The position numbers were made by a program, and so were the translations under genes. A model generated the notes under the pieces. That model searched no databases, had not been told where the DNA came from, and was given only the letters and a program-made list of their open reading frames with translations. Positions 28,515 through 35,278 of a DNA stretch of 35,278 bases are shown here, one piece after another. The stretch is taken from assembly GCF_000310205.1 (NCBI RefSeq), contig NZ_AMXE01000039.1, forward strand, positions 1-35,278. Direction: 5' to 3'. Positions within the stretch are counted from its first letter, which is position 1, and each line of letters opens with the position of its first letter. The DNA is from Thauera linaloolentis 47Lol = DSM 12138 (GTDB taxonomy: Bacteria; Pseudomonadota; Gammaproteobacteria; Burkholderiales; Rhodocyclaceae).

Positions 28515-29344
28515 TGCAGCCCGATTCGCTGACTACCGCCGACGTTGCCGATGCCGCCATGGAGGCGGTGGCGGACGGCGCGGTGCTGCTGCGCAAGCAC
28601 GCCGCCGCGCTGTGGATCACCCTCAACCGCCCGGACAAACGCAACGCCCTCAACCCGCAGGTGATCGAAGGCATCGGCGAGGGCTACCGCCGCGCCCATG
28701 CCGATCCGTCGGTGCGCGCCATCGTCCTGACCGGCGCCGGCGACAAGGCCTTTTGCGCCGGTGGCGACCTGCAGCCGGGGCAAGGCTTCGTCTTCGATCA
28801 TGCCCGCCCCAACGTGCCCTATGCCGATCTGCTGCGGCTGGCGGCCAATGCCACGCTGCCGTCGATCGCGCGCATCAACGGCACCTGCATGGCCGGCGGC
28901 ATGGGCTTGCTGGCGATGGCCGACATGGCGGTGGCGGCCGACCATGCGCTGTTCGGCCTGCCGGAAGTCAAGATCGGGCTGTTCCCGATGCAGGTGCTGA
29001 GCCTGTTGCAGCATCTGGTGCCGCCGCGCCTGCTGCGCGAATGGTGCTTCAGCGGCGAGCCCTTCGATGCCGCCACGGCGCGCGACAGCGGCCTGCTCAA
29101 CCATGTGGTGCCGGCCGCCGAGCTGGATGCCAAGGTGGCGTGGCTGCTGGCACGCCTCACCGACAAATCGCCCACCGCGATCCGGCGCGGCCGCTACGCG
29201 ATGCGGGCGATGGCGGCGATGAGCTTCGACGAGGCCATCGCCTATACCGAAGGCCAACTGGCGTTGTTGAGCCAGACCGAAGACGCGCAGGAAGGGCTGG
29301 CCGCCTTCAACGACAAGCGCCGCCCGGTGTGGCGCGGCCGCTAG
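28511..29344 (+). CDS. atuE-like: Crotonase-family hydratase (candidate AtuE-like)
   Basis: A 277-residue crotonase with an unusually long acidic N-terminal tail of about 25 residues before LLRKHAAALWITLNRPDKRNALNP. Oxyanion-hole segments are KAFCAGGDLQPGQG and INGTCMAGGMGLLAMADMAVAA. The first hydratase Glu position is Gly (AGGMGLLAM), while GLPEVKIGLFPMQVL retains the second. Coupling to the carboxylase (ATGA overlap, AGGAGG site at 28501-28506) suggests it hydrates the carboxylated product, as AtuE does with isohexenylglutaconyl-CoA, or a methylglutaconyl-CoA homologue. That function is inferred from position. Confidence 0.85.
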   Translation: MMQPDSLTTADVADAAMEAVADGAVLLRKHAAALWITLNRPDKRNALNPQVIEGIGEGYRRAHADPSVRAIVLTGAGDKAFCAGGDLQPGQGFVFDHARPNVPYADLLRLAANATLPSIARINGTCMAGGMGLLAMADMAVAADHALFGLPEVKIGLFPMQVLSLLQHLVPPRLLREWCFSGEPFDAATARDSGLLNHVVPAAELDAKVAWLLARLTDKSPTAIRRGRYAMRAMAAMSFDEAIAYTEGQLALLSQTEDAQEGLAAFNDKRRPVWRGR

Positions 29345-29371
29345 CGGCGGGGGCGGGCCGGCGCCGTTGCT

Positions 29372-29413
29372 AGCCAATAAACGCAAGTGTGGTGCGGGGG
29401 CCGCCGGTATGGT
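29372..29413 (+). promoter_or_regulatory. Regulon promoter copy 6 (Ldi-family gene)
   Basis: The motif AGCCAATAAACGCAAGTG lies at 29372-29389. TATGGT at 29408-29413 starts exactly 24 nt after CAAG (29384). The leader to the ATG at 29511 is about 90 nt. Confidence 0.75.
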
Positions 29414-29510
29414 GGTATCGGGGTAGCGCACGCACCGCGCACGCCGCACGTGTTGCAAATGCCGCCATGACATAACGACCGGAAGGCGCGACCTTTCGAA
29501 GGAGGAGACA

Positions 29511-31454
29511 ATGAGCAATATGGAATCGACCCGCATGCTGCGGCAGCCGATACAGTTGTTGCAGGGGCACAAGGGACCGGTCACGGCCTCGCGCCACCGC
29601 CGCAATGCCGTGGTGTATGCACTGCTGTGCCTGCTGGCGCTGCTACCGGTGGCCACCGGCCAGTCGGCGGCGTGGCAGGCCGCCGGGCTGGGGCTGTTCA
29701 TGCCCGGCGCCGGTTTCCTGGCGCTGGGTGGCGCCTGGGCGTTGCTGTTCCCGCTGACGGTGTTCGTCTTCTGGCTGGCGGTCATTGCCTGGTTCTGGTC
29801 GGGCATGGTGGTGGCGCCGCTGACCCTCTGGCTGGGCACCGCCGCGCTGGCCGGCTGGCTGGCGGGCGAGGCGATCTGGCCGCCGGCGGTGTATCTGGCG
29901 CCGGCCGCCGCCGCCGCCACCTTCCTGTTCTTCCAGTATCGCGGCGCCAAGCGGCGGGCCAAGGACCGCGAGCACTTCAAGTTCCGCCAAAGTTTCTTCG
30001 CCGAGTCGCTGGCGGAGGTGCACCAGCGCGCCGCCACCGAACCGGAGCCGGGCGAGCGCGAACTGACGCCGGACCAGTTGCAGGGCGTGCGCTACCTGCT
30101 CGAGCTGGCCTTGCAGCCGGTCGGCCAGTACAAGGGCTACACCATCATCGACCAGTTCCAGCCGGCCGCCCTGCGCTACCAGCTCAACCACATCGGCTTC
30201 GCGCTGGGCATGGTGCAAGGGCATTACACGCCCAACTTCCAGGGCTATCTGGGCCAGGCGCAGCGCAACGTGATCGACACTTACCGCGAGCGCAAGGTGT
30301 GGGGCTACTGGGTGTACGAGTCGATGTGGGGGCATTTCAACTTCTCCGACTTCGATCCCGCCCGCAAGGACAACATCATGCTCACCGGCTGGTACGGCAT
30401 GCATGTGGGCCAGTACATGCTCAATGCCGGCGACACCCGCTACAGCCAGCCCGGCAGCCTGAGCTTCCGCCTCAACGACAAGACCTGCTACCACCACGAC
30501 ATCCATTCCATCAACCAGTCGGTGCGCGAGAACTTCCAGAGTTCGGACTTCTGCCTGTATCCGTGCGAGCCGAACTGGGTGTACCCGGTCTGCAACATGT
30601 ACGGCATGTCCTCGCTGGCGGTGTATGACACGCTGTTCGAGCGCCGCGACACCGCCCAGGTGCTGCCCAAGTGGCTGCACATGCTGGACACCGAGTTCAC
30701 CGACCAGAAAGGCTCGCTGGTCGGCTTGCGCTCATACTGGACCGGGCTGGAAATGCCGTTCTACACCGGCGAGGCGGGCTTCGCCTTCTTCGCCAACATC
30801 TTCTCGACCGATCTGGCGCGCAAGCTGTGGGCGGTGGGGCGCAAGGAATTGTCGATGTGCCTGACGCAGGACGCCGAGGGCCAGACGCGGCTGACTCTGC
30901 CGAAGGAGGCGCTGGCCTTCTTCGACACCATCGACGCCGGCAACTACCGGCCGGGCAAGCTGTTCGCCTATGTGGCGGTGCAGATGTGCGCGCGCGAGTT
31001 CGGCGACGACGAACTGGCCGAGGCGGCACGCCGCTCGATGGACCAGGATTGCGGCCCGGTGGTCGAGAACGGCGTGGCGCGCTACACCAAGGGCTCGACG
31101 CTGGCCAACATCTGGGGCGTGGAGGGACGGCTGATGCGCACCGGCGATTTCCGCAACAGCTTCGTCAAGGGGCCGCCGTCGTCGGTGTTCGACGGTCCGC
31201 TGCTGGGTGATGCGCGCTATCCGGAAATCCTGGTGGCGAAGGCCTTCAGCCGTGGCGACGACCTGGAACTGGTGCTGTACCCGGGGGCCGGCGACGGGCC
31301 GCAGACGCTGGGCTTCGAACGCCTCAAGCCCGGCGTCCGCTATGTGGTCGAGGGCGCCGCCAGTGGTGAGTTCACCGCCGACGCGGATGGCCGTGCGTCG
31401 CTCGCGGTCACGCTCAGCGGGCGCACTGCGCTGCACATCAAGCCGGGCCACTGA
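29511..31454 (+). CDS. lis: Membrane-anchored linalool dehydratase/isomerase-family enzyme (linalool isomerase-like)
   Basis: A 647-residue protein with four to five membrane segments in residues ~32-143, then a basic stretch ([13 protein letters not shown]) that should place the large C-terminal domain in the cytosol. That domain resembles linalool dehydratase/isomerase (Ldi) of Castellaniella defragrans: RKVWGYW then DNIM (286-290), the cysteine pair C352-x8-C361 in [10 protein letters not shown] (Ldi C171/C180), D214 in IIDQFQP (Ldi D39) and Y418 (Ldi Y240). The size and N-terminal membrane anchor match linalool isomerase of Thauera linaloolentis (known, about 644 residues, four helices), which interconverts linalool and geraniol. 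At the Ldi H129 position this protein has W294. A GGAGGAG site precedes the ATG. Alignment was by eye against a remembered sequence. Confidence 0.85.
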
Positions 31455-31678
31455 GGCGCCGGGCCGTTTCAGGGCGCCGGCTTCGCCGCGGGTCCCACAA
31501 GGACGGGTAAGGTCGGGCGCAGGCCTGCCGCCTGCCATGCCGGGATCCGATTCCCTTCCTTCTCACTGGAGAGGGGGAGGTTGGACGAACACACGCCGCC
31601 GGCACAATTTTGCGTCTCTGTGGGGGCCCTCCCTCTCCCCGGCCCTCCTCCACAAGGGGGAACTCCACATGAACGCAT

Positions 31679-31717
31679 CCGGCACCCCGCCGCTGGCGGG
31701 GTGGCCGGTTTTTTTTC
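31679..31717 (+). terminator. Rho-independent terminator after the Ldi-family gene
   Basis: CACCCCGCC (31683-31691) pairs with GGCGGGGTG (31695-31703) around a GCT loop, and outer CCGG arms extend the stem with one bulge. A run of T residues (about 31709-31716) follows, then another T-rich stretch. It ends the transcript about 225 nt after the stop codon at 31454. Confidence 0.88.
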
Positions 31718-31785
31718 GTTTTTTTGTTGTGCCGCCGCTATGCGGCGTGCTGCAGGCACGCGGGGTAAACGGCTCCGCCGCACAC

Positions 31786-31827
31786 AGCCAATTGACGCAA
31801 GACGCCCCCCGCTGCCCTGCCTATCTT
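31786..31827 (+). promoter_or_regulatory. Regulon promoter copy 7 (DUF1302-DUF1329 unit)
   Basis: The motif AGCCAATTGACGCAAGAC lies at 31786-31803. TATCTT at 31822-31827 starts exactly 24 nt after CAAG (31798). It directly follows the terminator of the previous unit, so the next operon must rely on it. Confidence 0.8.
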
Positions 31828-31932
31828 TACTCACACCTCGTCGCGTTGCGGCCGCTTGCAGGCGGCTCGGCCAGATGAGGCGGGCGCAGCAGACCGCGCG
31901 ACGAGCAGGTAAGAATAATTCGGAGGAGTCAG

Positions 31933-33580
31933 ATGAACCATGCTTCGGTATCGGGCGCAAGCGTCAAGCGTGCCCTGAATAAAACCGCGCTGGCGGTAGC
32001 CTGCGCGATGACGGCCAGCGGTGCGGCGCAGGCTTTCAACATCGACACCGGCAACCCGGATCTTTCGATCCGGCTCGACAACAGCGTGCGCTACAACCTG
32101 GGCGTGCGCACCGAAGGGCGTAACGCGAAGATTGCCAACAACCCGAACTTCGACGAATCCGACGCCAGGTTCGATCGGGGCGACATCGTCACCAACCGCC
32201 TCGACCTGCTGTCCGAGCTCGACATCACCTACAAGCGCAACTTCGGCCTGCGCGTCAGCGGGGCGGCCTGGTACGACCACGCCTACCGTGACACCTCGGT
32301 GAGATCCAGCCCGGCGGTGGCCGCGCAGGGCTACCAGAGCAGCTACGACGGCGACCGTTATTCCAGCCATACCAAGCGCTATCACCGCGGCCCGTCGGGC
32401 GAGATTCTCGATGCCTTCGTGTTCGCCAACTTCGACGTCGGCGAGGTGCCGGTCAACTTCAAGGCCGGGCGGCACACCATCTACTGGGGCGAGTCGCTGC
32501 TGACCGCCGCGCACGGCATCGCCTATTCGCAGCAGCCGGTGGATTTCCTCAAGGCGCTCAACAACCCCGGCTCGGAAGTGAAGGAGCTGTACAAGCCGCT
32601 GGGGCAGATCTCGGCGCAGCTCGGCCTCACCGACACGCTGTGGGTGGCCGGCCAGTATTACCTGGAGTGGGACCCGTTCCCCTTTCCCGAGGGCGGCACC
32701 TACCTGGGGCTGATGGACGGGCTGCTGGAAGGGCCGACCCGCCTGTCGCTGGCGCCCGGGTTCTCGGTGCCGCACAGCAAGGACCTGAAGCCCAAGGACC
32801 GCGGTAACTGGGGGGGTGATGGCGCGCTGGAGCCCGGCCTGGCTCGAAGGCACGCTCGGCTTCTACTACCGCAAGTACGACGAGAAGATTCCCTGGCTGA
32901 CGCTGGGTGGCAATCCGGCCGATCCGGCCAGCCAGCACTACCGCTGGAGCTACGCCCAGGATGTGGAACTGTACGGCATCAGCCTGAGCAAGGAAATCGG
33001 CGGCGTCAGCGTCGGCGCGGAAGTGTCCTACCGCAAGAACGGCGCCTTCAACAGCGCGGCCGGCTTCTCCGAGGAGGGTGCGCGCGGCAACTCGCAGCAC
33101 GTGGTGATCAACGCGATGGGCCTGATCGGCCAGACGCCGCTGTTCGACACCGCATCGTACCTGGCCGAATTCACCTATGCGCGCTGGGACAAGGTCACCA
33201 AGAACCCCGAGCTGTTCAACGCCATGGGCTTTGCCCCGTGTGCCGGCAAGAGCAAGACCGACGGCTGCATCACCAAGGACTACTACGGCATCGGCATCAA
33301 CTTCACCCCGACCTGGTTCCAGGTGCTGCCATCGCTCGATCTGAAGATGCCGATGACCTACTCGGTGGGCCTGAAGGGCAACGCCGCCAACCGTGCCGGC
33401 GGCTACCAGGGGCAGGGTGACTGGAGTATCGGCCTGAGCGCCGACTGGAAGCAGAAATACAACTTCACGCTCAAGTACGTTGATTACCTGATCAAGGTGA
33501 AGGACGAAACCACCGTGAATGGCGAGCAGCCGATCAGCGACCGCGGCTGGCTGGTGTTCACCTTCAAGACCTCGTTCTGA
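31933..33580 (+). pseudogene. DUF1302 outer-membrane protein gene, frameshifted in a 7-G run
   Basis: The 5' part (31933 to about 32810) and the 3' part (about 32816 to 33580) are in different frames of one DUF1302 gene. The join is a run of seven G at 32810-32816. With six G the product reads RGNWGVMARWSPAW and continues to a 548-residue protein of normal length. With seven G translation leaves frame and continues out of frame to 33420. The N-terminus has a signal peptide (ALAVACAMTASGAAQAF). The mature part is rich in beta strands (LSIRLDNSVRYNLGVRT, VSVGAEVSYRKN) and ends WLVFTFKTSF, as expected for an outer-membrane barrel. DUF1302 proteins are common in hydrophobic-substrate degradation clusters, with presumed uptake roles. 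The cause may be sequencing error, slippage or real mutation. Confidence 0.85.
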
Positions 33581-33613
33581 CGCGGGCGCAACCGGACAAA
33601 GGAGCAGACACAC

Positions 33614-34972
33614 ATGGCATTCCCGAAGACTTTCATCGCCCTCGGCGTGGCGGCGGCCCTGGCCGGGCCGGTACAGGCCGAAGTGACGCCGGAGGAAGCG
33701 GCGCAGCTCGGCACCACGCTGACCTGGATCGGCGCCGAGCAGGCCGGCAACGCCGAGGGCACGATTCCGGCCTACACCGGCGGGCTGACCACGCCGCCGG
33801 CCGGCTATGATCCGAAGCAGCCAGGGCAGCGGCCAGACCCGTTCGCCGGTGAAAAACCGCTGTTCTCCGTCGATGCCGGCAACATGGCGCAATACGAGGA
33901 CAAGCTCACCGAGGGCACCAAGGCGCTGATGAAGAAGTTTCCCAGCTTCCGCATCGACGTCTATCCCACTCACCGCACCGCTGCGGTGCCACAGTACGTG
34001 CGCGACAACACCGCCAGGAACGCGGTCGACTGCAAGACCACGCACGGCGGCGAGGGGGTGGACGGGTGTTTCGGCGGCATTCCGTTCCCGATTCCCAAGG
34101 ACGGCTACCAAGCCATGTGGAACCACCTGCTGCGCTTCGGCGGGTTCTCGTACTACGTCACGCAGCGCAGCTACTACGTCGATAGCGCCGGCAGCAAGGT
34201 GATGACCGGACAGAACGAGATCTACCAGGAGTACCCCTACTACGACCCCAACAAGACCAGCGCCGACAAGTACTGGATGCTGGCCTACACCGCCACCGCG
34301 CCGGCCCGCCTGGTGGGCGAGCAGACGCTGATGATCGACCCGCTCAACTGGGCCAAGGACAACCGCCGCGCGTGGCAGTACCTGCCGGGCCAGCGGCGCG
34401 TCAAGCTGGCGCCGGAAATCGCTTACGACACGCCCAACTCGCAGTCCGCCGGGGCCAACACCTACGACGACACCGCGCTGTTCTCCGGCAAGATGGACCG
34501 CTTCGACTTCAAGCTGGTCGGCAAGAAGGAAGTCTTCATCCCCTACAACCTGTACAAGTTCAGCGACCCCAAGCAGTGCCCGGACGAGGTGCTGGTGACG
34601 CCCAACCACCTCAACCCCGATTGCGTGCGCTGGGAACTGCACCGCGTGTGGGTGATCGAGGCCACCCTCAAGTCCGGCAAGCGCCACGTGTATTCCAAGC
34701 GGGTGTTCTACTGGGACGAGGACAGCTATTCGGCCGGCGCGTCCGACCAGTATGACGCCAGCGGCAAGCTGTACCGCATCGGCTTCGCCTACATGACGCC
34801 GCGCTACGAAGTGCCGGCGCCCACCGCCGACGTGTATGGCCACTACGACCTCGCCAACGGCATCTACGTGATCAACAGCATCGGCACCGAAACCGGCGGC
34901 TACTACGACGTGCCGGCGAACCCGTCGCGCTGGTGGACGCCGGAAGCGATGGCCGGGCGCGGCGTGCGCTGA
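33614..34972 (+). CDS. DUF1329 (LolB-fold) envelope protein
   Basis: A 452-residue exported protein with signal peptide MAFPKTFIALGVAAALAGPVQAEV. The mature part starts TPEEAAQLGTTLTWIGAEQAGNAEGTIPAYTGG, the hallmark opening of DUF1329. Further blocks are NAVDCKTTHGGEGVDGCFGGIPFPIPKDGYQAMWNHLLRFGG, WQYLPGQRRVKLAPEIAYDTPN and YYDVPANPSRWWTPEAMAGRGVR. The fold resembles LolB-type lipoprotein-binding barrels, so it may bind a hydrophobic ligand in the periplasm or at the outer membrane. It follows the DUF1302 gene by 33 nt and shares its promoter. The two families are almost always paired. Confidence 0.9.
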   Translation: MAFPKTFIALGVAAALAGPVQAEVTPEEAAQLGTTLTWIGAEQAGNAEGTIPAYTGGLTTPPAGYDPKQPGQRPDPFAGEKPLFSVDAGNMAQYEDKLTEGTKALMKKFPSFRIDVYPTHRTAAVPQYVRDNTARNAVDCKTTHGGEGVDGCFGGIPFPIPKDGYQAMWNHLLRFGGFSYYVTQRSYYVDSAGSKVMTGQNEIYQEYPYYDPNKTSADKYWMLAYTATAPARLVGEQTLMIDPLNWAKDNRRAWQYLPGQRRVKLAPEIAYDTPNSQSAGANTYDDTALFSGKMDRFDFKLVGKKEVFIPYNLYKFSDPKQCPDEVLVTPNHLNPDCVRWELHRVWVIEATLKSGKRHVYSKRVFYWDEDSYSAGASDQYDASGKLYRIGFAYMTPRYEVPAPTADVYGHYDLANGIYVINSIGTETGGYYDVPANPSRWWTPEAMAGRGVR

Positions 34973-35151
34973 ACGACCTGACCGTGCCCGCCGCAGGCGA
35001 GGGTGGCGGCGGGCGCGGGTACGGGCGAGTAAGTACTCCATGCAAACGATGTCAGCGCGGCTTCAACCCCCTGAGTGCGCCCCAGCCCCTCACCCCACAT
35101 CACCACATCAACCACCATCGCCGCCGACGCGCGCGGCGACAAGGAACGCCC

Positions 35152-35278
35152 ATGCAACGCCTCATCTTCCGGCCGCGAGGCGGCGTCGCTGCGCTGCTGG
35201 CGGCGCTGCTGACCACGCTGTGCGCGGCACCGACGAGCGCCGCCACGCCGGCGGCTGCGGCACGCCCTGCCGCCCCGG
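35152..35278 (+). CDS. Start of an exported protein, cut by the window end
   Basis: The ATG at 35152, with an AAGGA site about 6 nt upstream, opens MQRLIFRPRGGVAALLAALL, and the next residues end in an APTSAAT cleavage region, a Sec signal peptide. Only 42 codons are visible. In related clusters the gene after DUF1329 often encodes a YCF48/BNR-repeat exported protein followed by an RND transporter, so that is the likely identity. Nothing in the visible part proves it. Confidence 0.6.
   Translation, partial: MQRLIFRPRGGVAALLAALLTTLCAAPTSAATPAAAARPAAP

Larger units (their letters stand above)
31455..31932 (+). other. Intergenic region between the Ldi-family and DUF1302 genes
   Basis: No gene is supported here. 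The first half has purine- and pyrimidine-rich tracts that could pair imperfectly (about 31568-31580 with 31628-31638). A strong terminator lies at 31679-31717 and regulon promoter copy 7 at 31786-31827. A leader of about 100 nt with a GGAGGAG site at 31921-31927 follows. Confidence 0.7.

Noticed and set aside
31568-31638. Complementary purine and pyrimidine tracts, possibly a dispersed intergenic repeat
   Set aside because: Pairing is imperfect and no second copy exists in the window, so a repeat family cannot be supported.
32627-35041. An 804-codon minus-strand frame opposite the DUF1302/DUF1329 genes
   Set aside because: The plus-strand genes have signal peptides and family motifs. The antisense frame has neither and starts in an intergenic region without a promoter.

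Overview
The window is about 35 kb of very GC-rich DNA. Its gene content fits a betaproteobacterium of the Thauera/Azoarcus (Rhodocyclales) kind: a diheme cytochrome c, MoxR/VWA genes, many acyl-CoA enzymes and a DUF1302/DUF1329 pair. The genus is inferred from gene content only. No tRNA, rRNA, CRISPR array, insertion sequence or phage gene was seen.

Left part, minus strand (1-7212). A TonB-dependent outer-membrane receptor, a DUF2478 protein and a metal/siderophore-type periplasmic binding protein (cut by the window edge) read leftward. The receptor promoter carries two ModE-like operators (9-N6-9 palindromes), so this is probably a molybdate- or tungstate-responsive uptake locus. To the right are a DUF333 lipoprotein and a three-gene set: MoxR ATPase, degenerate EAL-HDOD protein, and CoxE-like VWA protein.

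Middle housekeeping part, plus strand (7374-10070). This holds a diheme cytochrome c4-like protein, an RlmN/Cfr-family radical SAM methyltransferase, and an AlkA-type DNA glycosylase that overlaps it by 4 nt.

Catabolic part, plus strand (10204-35278). In order: SDR, APH-type kinase, acyl-CoA dehydrogenase, bifunctional hydratase/3-hydroxyacyl-CoA dehydrogenase, thiolase, second acyl-CoA dehydrogenase, acyl-CoA ligase, a small unknown protein, crotonase, TIGR03084 protein, DUF2156 protein, biotin-dependent carboxylase beta and alpha subunits, second crotonase, a membrane-anchored linalool dehydratase/isomerase-family enzyme, DUF1302 (frameshifted in a 7-G run), DUF1329, and the start of another exported protein. 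The best reading is an acyclic-terpenoid (linalool/geraniol-type) pathway. The Ldi-family enzyme would make the primary allylic alcohol. The ligase would activate the acid. The carboxylase and a crotonase would perform geranyl-CoA-carboxylase/AtuE-like steps, and the remaining enzymes would do beta-oxidation. Alcohol and aldehyde dehydrogenases and the lyase are not in the window.

The most striking non-coding signal is a motif resembling AGCCAATTGACGCAAGAC that occurs seven times in this part, each time ahead of a transcription unit. A TANNNT -10 hexamer begins 24 nt after the start of the CAAG core in six copies and 24-25 nt after it in the seventh. This looks like a dedicated activator-dependent regulon. 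Its regulator is not in the window.
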